A stretch of DNA of 64,000 nt from positions 1-64,000 of the forward strand of contig CAWGIX010000011.1 of assembly GCA_963822705.1 (NCBI GenBank), in the 5' to 3' direction. This document shows, piece after piece, positions 47,837 through 57,416 of the stretch. The notes beneath the pieces were generated by a model that saw nothing but the letters and a program-made list of their open reading frames with translations, had not been told where the DNA came from and searched no databases. Each line of letters opens with the position of its first letter. The stretch's first letter is position 1. Origin of the DNA: CAVRQM01 sp963822705 (lineage in GTDB: Bacteria; Pseudomonadota; Alphaproteobacteria; Acetobacterales; Acetobacteraceae). The position numbers and the translations under genes are program-made.

Positions 47837-48928
47837 TCACGTCCGGCCGACGCGGCGGCGATAGAGATCACCGCCCAGGGCGCTGCCGAGCACGATCACC
47901 AGCCCCATGACGATTGCCTGGTCGTAGAACTCCAGCCCAAGCAGGTTGAGGCCCTTGTCGAGCATGACCACAACCAGAGCGCCGGTGGTGGTGCGAAACA
48001 CGCCGCCTTCTCCGCCGAAGACGCTGGTGCCACCCAGCACGACGGCCGCGATCGCCATCAGCAGCAGGTTGTCGCCCAGGATCGGCCCGCCCGAGCCGAG
48101 CCGCAGCACCACGCACACCCCAGCAACGCCGGCCAGCGTGCCGGAAACCAGGAATGCAAGAAACCGCGTGCGCTGGACGGAAAGTCCGGCGAAGACGGCG
48201 GCGCGCCGGTTGGCGCCGACAAGGAAGAACTCCCGGCCCGTCACGGTATAACGAAGGAGGACATGGGCAACCGCGTACACGGCAATCGCCAACCACAGCA
48301 GGTTGGGCACGCCCAGGAGATTGCCGCGGCCGAAGCGGAGGGCGGCGATCGGCAGCCGCCCCACGGAATGCCCGCCGGTGATCAGCATGGCAACGGCGCG
48401 TGCCGTGACGAGGATACCGAGCGTGTGGATGAACGCGGAGAACCGGAACCAGGCGATCACCGCCCCGTTGAGCGCACCAATTGCGGCGCCAGTGGCGATG
48501 GTAACGGCGGCGCCGATCCACACCGACCCCGTGTCACGCATGGCGAAGGCGCCGAGCACCGAAGCCAGGCTGAGCACGGAGCCGATGCTCAGGTCGATCT
48601 CGCCGAGCAGGAAGACAAAAGTAATGCCGATCGAGGTGATCACCAGCGGCGCGAACAGGCGCGCCATGTTTGCGAGGTTGGCGGCCGACGCAAACCCTCC
48701 GACGCTCGCCGATAGCACGATGAAGGCAACGACGAGGACGGGTAGCATCGGCAACTTGAGCAAAGCCGCGACATTCCGTCCTCGTGGTTTACGCGCCCTG
48801 ACACGGCGAGGGGTTGCACGGTCGGCTGGTCGCCCATTGGATGCCGACTTCAGGCTGCGAGGCGCGACGCCGGCGGAATGCCGGCAGCCGCGCCGTTCCT
48901 TCAGCTCTGACAGCCCCAAACCTTGCAT
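47837..48928 (-). CDS. Ribose-type ABC transporter permease (RbsC-like)
   Basis: Membrane protein of the BPD_transp_2 family with LVITSIGITFVFLLGEIDLSIGSVLSLASV (the conserved GxDLSxGS) and later AIAAVVLGGTSVFGGEGGV. Up to 363 residues; the first 50 or so are Arg-rich and overlap the end of the upstream binding-protein gene, so the true start may lie nearer LKLPMLPVLVV. Last gene of the operon running from 52509. Confidence 0.88.
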   Translation of the reverse strand: MQGLGLSELKERRGCRHSAGVAPRSLKSASNGRPADRATPRRVRARKPRGRNVAALLKLPMLPVLVVAFIVLSASVGGFASAANLANMARLFAPLVITSIGITFVFLLGEIDLSIGSVLSLASVLGAFAMRDTGSVWIGAAVTIATGAAIGALNGAVIAWFRFSAFIHTLGILVTARAVAMLITGGHSVGRLPIAALRFGRGNLLGVPNLLWLAIAVYAVAHVLLRYTVTGREFFLVGANRRAAVFAGLSVQRTRFLAFLVSGTLAGVAGVCVVLRLGSGGPILGDNLLLMAIAAVVLGGTSVFGGEGGVFRTTTGALVVVMLDKGLNLLGLEFYDQAIVMGLVIVLGSALGGDLYRRRVGRT

Positions 48929-49862
48929 GCCATCTGGCTTACGTTGTCGGGCCCATAGGGAATGCCGGGTAAAAACTCAGCATGCGGCTCAATCTTCCCG
49001 CCCTCGACGCTTTCACCGCTGCCGCTACCGCTCGCCGGGCCATCTCTGGCAAAGGTGTTGCGATCTCCAGGTCGATCAGCTTGTCCTTACCGCCTTGCAA
49101 CCCAGCGGCGTGCCGTCGATGCTCACGATCGTGATGTGTTTCGCGTCGCCCACCTGCACCAGCCGGCTCTTCGCTTTCAATACCGAGAACACGCCTTGCA
49201 AGGCATCGTTCCACGGCGCGTAGATGCCCGCGAGATCCGGATGCGCCTGCAAGGCGTTCTCGGTTCCCTCGAGCGCCTTCTGCGGGTTCCAGTCGGTTGG
49301 CACCTGCGCCACGATAGCGATGTTCGGGGCAACCTTCAGAGCCTCGTCGAGACAGTGAGACCGGCGGATGCCGTTGTCGTTGGCCAGTCCGCCCTGGAGT
49401 TCGAGAAGCTTGAATGGCTTGCCCGCGGCGGTCTTGACGAAGAACTCGCCAGCCACCTTGCCGTCCGCGCAGGGATCTCCGCCGACATGATAGGTGACGG
49501 ATTCAGGTCCGACGGCGCCTGGTCGAGTGAGACGAACGGGATGCCGGCGGCGATCGTGGACCGCGCGAGATCATTGGCGGCCTCGATGTCCCAGGGAATT
49601 GCGACGATCGCGGTCACGCCCTGGGAGACCATCGTGTCGATCTGCGATGCTTGACGCTGCGCATCCTTATCGGCGTTCGCGAATACCATTTTAGCGTGCT
49701 GCGCCGCGATGGCATCCGTCAGCGCCTTCTGCTCGGCGACCCGGAACGGCTCGATCTTGTCGAAGGAAACCCCGATGACAAGTTCCTTCGCCTTTGCGAA
49801 GCCCGGCACGACGGCAGCGGACAGCACCGCCGCGAGCTCAATGCCCCAAGCCTGGTCTGCAT
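48901..49862 (-). CDS. Ribose-type ABC transporter substrate-binding protein, frameshifted
   Basis: Type I periplasmic binding protein. The N-terminal frame holds KELVIGVSFDKIEPFRVAE and GVTAIVAIPWDIEAANDLA; the middle frame GGLANDNGIRRSHCL and PDLAGIYAPWNDALQGV; the end reads EGGKIEPHAEFLPGIPYGPD and KVWGCQS in yet another frame, stopping at 48901. At least four single-base breaks are needed to join these. The ATG at 49862 follows GGGAGGAAG and begins a signal-like Met-Gln-Thr-Arg sequence that becomes hydrophobic after one break. Ligand: sugar or polyol. Confidence 0.8.
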
Positions 49863-49886
49863 GGTCTTCCTCCCTGTTTTCTTGGT

Positions 49887-50979
49887 TTACTTCGGCTGAC
49901 CGCGGCACGGCTGCCCGGCGTTCTGGTCTCCGTTCGCTTCTTCTTGCATCCTTCCCACGACCCGCAAGTTCCGCAGTTCCGGGATCAGTGGCGACCTGCG
50001 GCCCCGGATGTGTGCAGAGATCGCGTCCGCGGAGACTGCGACAAGCAGGATGACGCCCCGAACGACATCGTAGGAATACGGATTGGCGCCGATCAGGGTC
50101 ATGCCGTTGTCGACCGTCGTGAGCAGCAGGCTTGCCCACCACCGTGCCTAGCACGCTCGCTCGGCCGCCGAACAGGCTGGTGCCGCCCAGGACGACGGCA
50201 GTGATGACCGTGAACTCCATGCCATAGCCGAGGTCCGGACTGACCACCCCGACGCGGCCAACGATGATCAGCCCCGCGACCGCGCCGCACAGCCCGGACA
50301 CAGCGTAGGCCAGAACGAGCAGCCGTTCGGAGCGCAAACCCGTCTCGGCGGCGGAGCGCGGCGAGCCGCCGAGCGCCAGGAGCTGCCGCCCGGTCGGCGT
50401 CTCGGCCAGGACTGCCCAGCCGGCTGCGGCGACAAGCAGCGCGCGCATAGACCGGCAGCCCGATGCCGAGAACAGTCCGCGGCCGAAATCCAGAATCGGG
50501 CCGTGGACCGCGAACAGCGAGGCGCCTGTAAGATGCAGCCCGAGGCCGCGATAGAGGGTCAGCGTGCCGAGGGTGGTGATCAGCGGACTCAGCCGCAGCA
50601 TGACGATGGCAGACGGCATTTAGTGCGCCGAGCAGCAGTCCCGACAGCAGCGCGACTGGATAGACAAGCCAGGTCGTATCGGTGGCGAGCTCCGCCGCCG
50701 AAGGGGTGCCGGCGGCGGTGATGGCCAGCGCCAGTGAGAGATTGGCGATCGACGCCGACCGACAGATCGATGCCGCGAGCGGCAATGACGAACGTCATGC
50801 CGATCGCCCCGATAGTGGTCGGCGCTGCCTGCAAGCAGCACGTTGCGCACATTGTCCAGATCGGCGAACCGATCCGACAGGCTCGCAAAGCCGGCGCAGA
50901 CCAGCAGCAGGACCAGGGCCAGCGACCACACCTGGGCACCGGTCCGCGATATTTTGCGGCCGCGGCCAGGGAAAATCAT
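49887..50979 (-). CDS. Ribose-type ABC transporter permease (RbsC-like), heavily frameshifted
   Basis: Pieces of one BPD_transp_2 permease in three frames, in the right order: VWSLALVLLLVCAGFASLSD, IGMTFVIAARGIDLSVG, LSLALAITAAGTPSAAEL, RLSPLITTLGTLTLYRGLGL, VLAYAVSGLCGAVAGLIIVG, VITAVVLGGTSLFGGRASVLG and GANPYSYDVVRGVILLVAV. About six single-base breaks would join them to a protein near 360 residues. The ATG at 50979 overlaps the ATPase stop. The concentration of breaks is the highest in the window; a true pseudogene cannot be excluded, although each family block survives. Confidence 0.75.
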
Positions 50980-52509
50980 GCCGGCCCGTCCGGTCGAGGC
51001 CAGGGCAGAATGCCGTGGGGTTCAGCCTGCGCGGGCGAAAGCTGGCCGGCGATGCGTCCCTTGTGGAGCACGAGCAGACGGTGGGCGAGGCTCATCAACT
51101 CGGGCAGGTCCGAACTGATGAGCAAAAATGCCACCCCGCGCGTCGCGCATTCGCGGATGAGCCGGTACATTTCCGCGCGCGCTCCGATGTCCACGCCTTT
51201 GGTCGGCTCGTCGAGGATGCAGACGGCGGGTCGGTCTGCAGCCAGCGGGCCGATGATCGCCTTCTGCTGGTTGCCGCCGGACAGTGCCAGCATGAACGCC
51301 TCGAGCCCGGGATGCTGGACGCGGAACGTTGCCGCTGCGCCGGTAGCGTCGTCGCCGTTCTCGATCCAGGTCAAGCCGGCCGAACGGAGCGCGGGCCATC
51401 CGACGCAGCACCGTCGCGGTCAGGTTTTCTCGCACCGCCCGGTTGAGAAAAGCCTGGTCCCGGCGGCGGTCCTCCGAAACCAGCACGAGGCCGCGTTCCA
51501 TGGCTCGCCTCGGGGAGCGGTCGACGAAAGGCTGATTGCGCAGCGTGATGCTGCCCTCGGCCCGACGCAGGCCGAGCAGGATTTCCGCGATCTCACTGCG
51601 TCCGGCGCCCATCAGGCCGGCGACCCCGAGAATCTCGCCGGCCCGCAGATGGAAGCTGACGTCGTGAACCATTGCGCCGTCGGAGAGATGGGACGCCTCC
51701 AGCACGATCGGCGTATCGTCGTGGCGCGGTGTCGGGCGAGCGACATGACGGCAGCGAGATCCCGACCGACCATCAGCCGCGTCAGCCGATCCTGCGGAAT
51801 TTCGTCTTGCGTGTCCGGTTGCGACCAGACGTCCGTCGCGCAGCACGGCGATGCGGTCGGCCAGCTCGTACACTTCCTCCAGAAAGTGGGTGATGTAGAT
51901 GATGGCATAGTTTTGCTCCCGCAGGCGCCGCACTGCCGCGAACAGCCGCTCGCGCTCCGGCAGGCTCAGGCAGGTTGTCGGTTCGTCTAGGATCAGCAGC
52001 GAAGAGGAGTGGTGGATCGCCTTTGCAATCTCGACCATTTGGCGTTCGCCCAGCGACAGATCCTCGACATGGCGGCGGGATCGATATGCGTGCCGAGCCG
52101 GTCGTGCAGGACCGCGCGCGTCTGTGCTGCCATGCGCCGTCGGTCGATCCGGCCGAACCGCCTGCGGCAGATGCGGCAAATGGATGTTCTCGGCAACGGT
52201 GAGGTTTTCGAATAGGCTGAGTTCCTGATGGATCGTGCCTATACCAAAACGGTCGGCATCGGTGGTCGACAGTGCGCTCAAGACGGTGCCGGCCATATGC
52301 ACTTGTCCGGCATCCGGCGCGATCAGGCCGCTGAGAATGTTTTTCAGTGTCGACTTGCCCGCACCGTTCTCTCCCACGAGCATCAGAACCTCGCCGCCGT
52401 GGACGGAAAAGCTGATGTTTTCGAGCACGGCGATGCCGGCAAAACGTTTGCCGACGGAGACGGCGCGCAGCAGCGCCGGTTGCGGATGCTGCGAGGGATC
52501 GGGCGTCAT
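50976..52509 (-). CDS. Ribose-type ABC transporter ATPase (RbsA-like, two ATPase domains), frameshifted
   Basis: Double ATPase of a sugar importer. N-domain: Walker A GENGAGKST, signature LSLGERQMVEIAKAI, Walker B LLILDEPTTCLS, H-loop YITHFLEEV. C-domain: GVAGLMGAGRSEIAEILLG, LALSGGNQQKAIIG, CILDEPTKGVDIGARAEMY. Paired breaks near 52080-52200 and 51740-51820 and a single one near 51385 interrupt it. Corrected length is about 510 residues. First gene of the minus-strand operon ATPase, permease, binding protein, permease. Confidence 0.88.
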
Positions 52510-52939
52510 CGCCGGCCCGACTTATAATGCATCGCCCGGTCTCCCCACCGTGGCCATTTTCCGTGACGTCAGCCGGGCACACGGCCCGCATTTGTTGGAC
52601 AACAAGCTTGTAAACTCGTGGCAGGCACTGGCAAGGTTAAGAGAGAACTCAGCGACGGCAGAGCGATTTCGGATCGTAGCCGTTCCCGACGGCCCGAAGT
52701 CAACGGTAAGCGCCCGCCTAATCCGTAGGTTCCCGGGAGCTTGCCGGGTCAAGAGATCCGTTGCACGGGAAGGCTGGAGCAGTGATGGGAACCGGGGACA
52801 AGCACTCTCCGTTTTGGGTGCCCTGGGGAAGTGGCGCTCAGCCGAGCCTGCCCGAAAGGAGGGCGGTTTACCTTCTTTGTTCCGCTTTGTGTAACCAGAT
52901 CGGCTTTCGCGGCAGAGGGGCCATGACGGACCGCGTAGC
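52510..52939. other. Gene-free divergent region
   Basis: 430 bp between the RbsA-like gene and the YcaQ-like gene. Open frames here are weak and composition is less biased than in the genes. The only structured elements I see are TATAAT at 52523-52528 and the perfect inverted repeat at 52592-52605. Confidence 0.6.
52592..52605. promoter_or_regulatory. Perfect inverted repeat, candidate GntR/FadR-type operator
   Basis: TTGTTGGACAACAA: five-base arms around GGAC, upstream of the minus-strand sugar-importer operon. The TTGT-N-ACAA form matches the general TnGTnnACnA pattern bound by FadR-subfamily GntR regulators (known family pattern); use here is inference. Confidence 0.5.
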
Positions 52940-54139
52940 TTGACCGAACGCCTCTCCGCCGTCGCAGCGCGACGCATTGCGATCGCCGCGCAGGGTCTGA
53001 TCGAGCCACGGCCGCCGAAACCGGCCGGACGGATCAGGATGCACCGTGTCCTGGACCGCTTGGCGTTGTTGCAGATCAACTCGGTCTCGGCGCTGGTCCG
53101 CGCCCATTACCTGCCACTGTTCACCCGGCTGGGTGCGTATCCGCCCGCGTTGCTGGAGGAAGCCGCATGGGGCCGCCGGCGCACACTGTTCGAGTATTGG
53201 GCGCACGAGGCCTCGCTGCTGCCCCTGGAGCTGTACCCCCTGTTGCGCTGGCGCATGGAGCGCGCAGGTCGGCTCGAGGGCATCTACGGCCGGCTTGGCG
53301 TCTTCGTGCGCGAGCGGCGGCCTTATGTCGAAGCGGTGTTTGCCACAGTCGCCGCGCGGGGGCCGACCGCCGCCTCGGCTTTGGAAGGCCCGCGCGGCCC
53401 GGGCGGCTGGTGGGGCTGGAGCGATGCCAAATTGGCGCTCGAATGGCTGTTCTGGGCCGGCCGGCTGACCGTGGCGACGCGGCGCGGGTTCGAGCGCGTC
53501 TATGACTTGCCTGAACGGGTGCTGCCAATCGAAGTGCTGGCTGCCCCAGTGCCGTCGCCGGCGGACGCTCATCGCGCGCTGTTGGCCCGTGCCGCGCGGG
53601 CGCTCGGCATCGCCACGGCCTCCGATTTGCGCGACTATTTCCGACTGGACGTGGCGGATGTGGCCCCGCGATTGCCGGAGCTGGTCGAATCCGGAGAGCT
53701 GCTGCCTGTTGCAGTGGAGGGCTGGCGGCAGCCGGCCTATATGCACCGAGAGGCGCGCCGGGCCAGGCGGGCGGATGCCTGCGCGTTACTCGCCCCGTTC
53801 GACCCGCTGATTTGGGAGCGAACCCGCGTCCAGCGGCTGTTCGGCTTTCGCTATCGGTTGGAAATCTACACCCCGGCGCACAAGAGGGAGCACGGCTATT
53901 ACGTCTTGCCGTTCCTGCTTGGTGACAGACTGGTGGCACGAGTCGACCTGAAATCAGATCGCGCCAGCGCCACGCTACAGGTAAAAGGCGCCTACGCGGA
54001 GCCGCACGCGGCGCGAGACACCACGCTTCGGCTGTCCGCCGAACTCGCCGCGATGGCGGCATGGCTTGGGCTGGATCGCGTCAAAGTCGAACCAATCGGC
54101 AACTTGGCAGAGTCTCTGCGCGACGCCTGCCGATCCTGA
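52940..54139 (+). CDS. YcaQ/AlkZ-like DNA glycosylase (HTH_42 family)
   Basis: About 399 residues of the winged-helix crosslink-repair family. The N-terminal LLQINSVSALVRAHYLPLFTRLG corresponds to the QxD/QxQ region of YcaQ and AlkZ, followed by LFEYWAHEASLLPLELYPLLRWR and the late FGFRYRLEIYTPAHKREHGYYVLPFLLG. These enzymes remove interstrand crosslinks and bulky N-alkyl lesions. The catalytic element here reads Gln-Ile-Asn, so activity is not certain. The TTG at 52940 is the best available start; an ATG at 52923 leads to a stop after six codons. Confidence 0.82.
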   Translation: MTERLSAVAARRIAIAAQGLIEPRPPKPAGRIRMHRVLDRLALLQINSVSALVRAHYLPLFTRLGAYPPALLEEAAWGRRRTLFEYWAHEASLLPLELYPLLRWRMERAGRLEGIYGRLGVFVRERRPYVEAVFATVAARGPTAASALEGPRGPGGWWGWSDAKLALEWLFWAGRLTVATRRGFERVYDLPERVLPIEVLAAPVPSPADAHRALLARAARALGIATASDLRDYFRLDVADVAPRLPELVESGELLPVAVEGWRQPAYMHREARRARRADACALLAPFDPLIWERTRVQRLFGFRYRLEIYTPAHKREHGYYVLPFLLGDRLVARVDLKSDRASATLQVKGAYAEPHAARDTTLRLSAELAAMAAWLGLDRVKVEPIGNLAESLRDACRS

Positions 54140-54247
54140 CACTGCGACCAGCAGCCGCGGCATGGCTAAACCGAGATGGCCGCCCAGCAACATTTGCCCA
54201 GCTATAGCCACCCACACAAACCGCCGGCCGCTTTGGTATGCTCGAAT

Positions 54248-55342
54248 TCATCTCGGACTGAAACGGACGCACATCGGCGACCCGACGGTTGCTCGTCCAC
54301 CCGGCCCCGACAACAGACCGGTCTCCGAGTCGCGTCGATGCACCGTCACCTCATTTCCGTCCTGGCATGCGATGAGAACGAAGTTGCCTGACGGATCAAG
54401 CACGAAGTTGCGTGGAGTTCGGCCGGTAGACTGGTTCGCGATGAGCGAAAGCTTTCCGCCAGCATCGATGGACAGCACGGCGATGCTGTCATGACCGCGG
54501 TTTGAGGCATAGACGAACCGCCCGTCTGGCGAAACGTGAATGTCCGCTGCGTGGCTTTCGCCCGAGAAGCCGACGGGCAGCATCGAGACCGAGGCAACGA
54601 CACGCAGCTCCGAACCATCCCACGCCAGCGACGTCACCGTGTTATCCAGTTCACCTGTCGCAACCAGGAGACCCGGTCTCGCCCACGTGACGTGGCGTGG
54701 GCCGGAACCGGCGGGGAGAGCGACGTCGTGAGCGCGGCTCAATCTGCCGGACCCGGCGTCTAAGCGATATGCAATGATCCGGTCGATCCCGAGGTCGGCC
54801 ACGAAAACGTGTGAACCGTCGGGACTTGCCAGCACGCAGTGCGGATGCGGTCCCTCCTGTCGGTCCGGCTTCGGCCCTGAACCGAGGTGGACGACGCCGT
54901 CGGCGGCCGGCCCGAGCCCTCCATCCGGCTCGATGGGAAATGTCACGACTGCCTGGTGCGGACGGATTCCATCCTCGCCCATGCGGTAGTTCGCGACCAG
55001 CAACCAACGGCCCGACGGATCGACGCTCGCCTGCGCGGCGACACTGCCGCGGGTCGACTGCTTGTTGATATAGGTGAGCCGCCCATCGGCTCCTATTGCA
55101 TAGGCTGTCACGACACCCTCGTGCCAGCCATACACCTCGCTAGTCGCAAACAGCGCGCGCCCGTCCTGAGAAAACGTCAGAAAGGTCGGGTTATCGACGC
55201 CCTCCGTTTCGGACAGCAAATCCAGTGCGCCGGTCTGGGCATCGAACGAAAACACCGCGATGCCGCGGCCCTGCGGGGCGGGGAAATAGGGCGCGGCTCG
55301 GTTCAGGCAGCCCACGAACGCGAGATGACGCCCACTGGCCAT
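54248..55342 (-). CDS. Beta-propeller lactonase (6-phosphogluconolactonase YbhE type)
   Basis: 364 residues of the seven-bladed lactonase family. Repeating blade elements: GIAVFSFDAQTGALDLL, PTFLTFSQDGRALFAT, SVDPSGRWLLVANY, PHCVLASPDGSHVFVADLG, ADIHVSPDGRFVYASNRG, PRNFVLDPSGNFVLIACQ. The HPHC-like and NRGH-type segments match the family's active-site area. Members hydrolyse 6-phosphogluconolactone or other sugar lactones. It is divergent from the second ribose-type importer and may process its sugar (inference). Confidence 0.88.
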   Translation of the reverse strand: MASGRHLAFVGCLNRAAPYFPAPQGRGIAVFSFDAQTGALDLLSETEGVDNPTFLTFSQDGRALFATSEVYGWHEGVVTAYAIGADGRLTYINKQSTRGSVAAQASVDPSGRWLLVANYRMGEDGIRPHQAVVTFPIEPDGGLGPAADGVVHLGSGPKPDRQEGPHPHCVLASPDGSHVFVADLGIDRIIAYRLDAGSGRLSRAHDVALPAGSGPRHVTWARPGLLVATGELDNTVTSLAWDGSELRVVASVSMLPVGFSGESHAADIHVSPDGRFVYASNRGHDSIAVLSIDAGGKLSLIANQSTGRTPRNFVLDPSGNFVLIACQDGNEVTVHRRDSETGLLSGPGGRATVGSPMCVRFSPR

Positions 55343-55471
55343 CGCCTTCCTCCCTGGTCATCTTCCGAATCGCGGCGGCCGGCCCAACCGGTGACTTTCC
55401 GCTGGACCGGTCCTCCAGGTATGATAACCCCGAGATAGCGGGCGCAACCAGCCCGGCATGGGGAGGAGACG

Positions 55472-56662
55472 ATGGCAGGATTTCGGGTTCGGGCCGCGTT
55501 GCTGGGCGGTGTTCTCGGCGTATTGGCAGCCGTCTCGGGTAGGGCCCATTCCGACGACCTTACAGCCTCGCTGCCGCCGGATCTCAAGGTGCTGTATGAA
55601 GGTTCGGCCACCGCTCCCGCTCCCTCAGCCTACGACTCTTTCACCCCGCCATCCAAACCGTGGCGCTGGTGCCATTCGGAGTCGTATCAAGGCAACCCGT
55701 GGCGGGTTTCGCTCACCAACGAGTTGCGGCGTCTGGTCGAGCAGCAGCGCGCCGCCGGGGTCTCCGAGTTCGAGGTTTCGGATTCGAGCAGCGACACCAG
55801 CCGGCAAATCGCGCAAATTCACGCGTTCATCGACAAGAAGTGCGGCATCATCACGGTCGTCGCCGGGTCCACCACCGGACTCGACGGCGCCATCGAGGCG
55901 GCGTTCAAGGCCGGCATCCCGGTGGTGACGATCTCCGGTTCCGTGACCAGCCCATATGCCATTAACGTCAATTCCAACTATGCGCGCTGGGGCTACGACA
56001 TGGTGCGCGACATCGATCAGGCGCTGGGCGGGAAGGCCAATGTGCTGATGGTCGAGGGTATCGCCGGCTCCCCAATCGTGGCGCAGGAACGGGCCGGCGC
56101 GGACAAGGCACTCGCGGCGTCGCCCGGCCTGCATGTGGTGCGCGTGGTCAACGGCAACTGGACGGCGAACGTGACCAAGACCGTCGTACTGCAGGCGCTG
56201 GCCACCATGCCGCAAAAGATCGATGCGGTCTGGACCACCGGGAGCGAATCCCGCGTCATTGCCGAGGATTTTGCGGAGGCCAACCGCCCGGCGCCGCTGA
56301 TCACCGGTTCGATCTCGGGCGATGCCCTGGGCTACTGGAAGGCGCATCCGGACCGTTATCGGTTCGAAGGCAATGCAGTGCTGCCGTCATGGAATGCGCA
56401 GGCGGGGTTTCGCGTCGGCATGCGCATGCTCGAGGGCCAGAAGCCCCGCCTTGCCACCTTGTTGATTCCGATCCCGCCGGTGCATGGCGCCGACCTCGAC
56501 AAATGGTACGCGCCCTGCCTCACACCCAACTCGGTGTCGCTGTTTCCGGTGGCGCCGCAGGACCCGATGCCGGACAGCTTGCTGGACGCGTATTTCAGGA
56601 ATCCGGCGCCGGTCGCGGGATACGACTATGCCGCCACCCCGGGACCGTGCGCCGGGAAGTAA
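55472..56662 (+). CDS. Ribose-type ABC transporter substrate-binding protein
   Basis: 396 residues with a signal peptide (LLGGVLGVLAAVSGRAHS). After a Trp-rich stretch (PWRWCHSESYQGNPWRVSL) the type I fold shows QIHAFIDKKCGIITVVAG, AFKAGIPVVTISGSV and VWTTGSESRVIAEDF. GGGAGGAG precedes the ATG. It is longer than ribose-binding protein and close to the binding proteins of putative sugar-acid or polyol systems. First gene of a five-gene operon. Confidence 0.88.
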   Translation: MAGFRVRAALLGGVLGVLAAVSGRAHSDDLTASLPPDLKVLYEGSATAPAPSAYDSFTPPSKPWRWCHSESYQGNPWRVSLTNELRRLVEQQRAAGVSEFEVSDSSSDTSRQIAQIHAFIDKKCGIITVVAGSTTGLDGAIEAAFKAGIPVVTISGSVTSPYAINVNSNYARWGYDMVRDIDQALGGKANVLMVEGIAGSPIVAQERAGADKALAASPGLHVVRVVNGNWTANVTKTVVLQALATMPQKIDAVWTTGSESRVIAEDFAEANRPAPLITGSISGDALGYWKAHPDRYRFEGNAVLPSWNAQAGFRVGMRMLEGQKPRLATLLIPIPPVHGADLDKWYAPCLTPNSVSLFPVAPQDPMPDSLLDAYFRNPAPVAGYDYAATPGPCAGK

Positions 56663-56666
56663 GGGT

Positions 56667-57416
56667 TTGAACCCGGCGCCCCTCGCCATCGAGGGGCTGT
56701 CGCGGACCTACGGACATACGATCGCTCTGCGGGATGCGTCGCTGGTGTTCGAGCGAGGCTCCATCCATGCGGTGCTGGGCGAGAACGGTTCCGGCAAGAG
56801 CACGCTGGTAAAACTGCTGTCCGGAGCGGTGGACCCGTCCGCCGGCCGCATCCTGCTCGATGGCCGCCCGGTGCGCGGCGCCGGTCCCGCGGCGATGCGG
56901 CGGCTGGGCATCGGCACCGTGTTTCAGGAAGTGCTGATCGCACCCGACCGCAGCGTTGCCGATAACGTGCTGCTCGGCTGCGACGGATTGCTGCGACGCG
57001 CCGTCCCGCGCGCCCGGCGCCATGCAACGGCCGCTGCCCTGCTCCGGCGCATCACCGACCGCATGATCGATCCGGCGGTGCGCGTGGAAAACCTCGACCT
57101 GCCGACGCGGCAGCTGCTGGTGATCGCGCGTGCGCTGGCAATTCCGCCCCGGGTTTTGGTGCTGGACGAGGTGACCGCAGCCCTGGACCATGCCGAGCGG
57201 GAACAGGTGTTTGCGTTCATGCAAGATTTTGCCGCCGGCGGTGGCCTGGTGCTGTTCATCACGCATCGCATGGACGAGGTGACGCGGCTGGCCCATCGCG
57301 TGACGATCCTGCGCAGCGGCGCTATCGTGCGCACGCTGCGCCGCGACGAGGCGAGCGTGCCGGTTATGCTATCTCTGATGGCGCCGCCACTCGTGGCGGC
57401 ATCCGACGTCGCCTGA
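56667..57416 (+). CDS. Sugar ABC transporter ATPase, N-terminal half as a separate protein
   Basis: About 249 residues equal to the first half of RbsA. Walker A GENGSGKST and Walker B RVLVLDEVTAALDHAE are intact, with the H-loop FITHRMDEVTRLAHRV. The signature is changed from LSxGxxQ to LDLPTRQLLVIARAL. The TTG at 56667 follows the binding-protein stop by four bases. The stop overlaps the ATG of the second half (TGATG), so both halves are made from one message and probably pair. A single indel splitting one gene is possible but would have to create this overlap by chance. Confidence 0.8.
   Translation: MNPAPLAIEGLSRTYGHTIALRDASLVFERGSIHAVLGENGSGKSTLVKLLSGAVDPSAGRILLDGRPVRGAGPAAMRRLGIGTVFQEVLIAPDRSVADNVLLGCDGLLRRAVPRARRHATAAALLRRITDRMIDPAVRVENLDLPTRQLLVIARALAIPPRVLVLDEVTAALDHAEREQVFAFMQDFAAGGGLVLFITHRMDEVTRLAHRVTILRSGAIVRTLRRDEASVPVMLSLMAPPLVAASDVA

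Noticed and set aside
52523..52528. TATAAT as the -10 box of the RbsA-like operon
   Set aside because: It reads TATAAT on the plus strand; on the operon strand it would leave almost no leader before the ATG and no -35 partner is visible.
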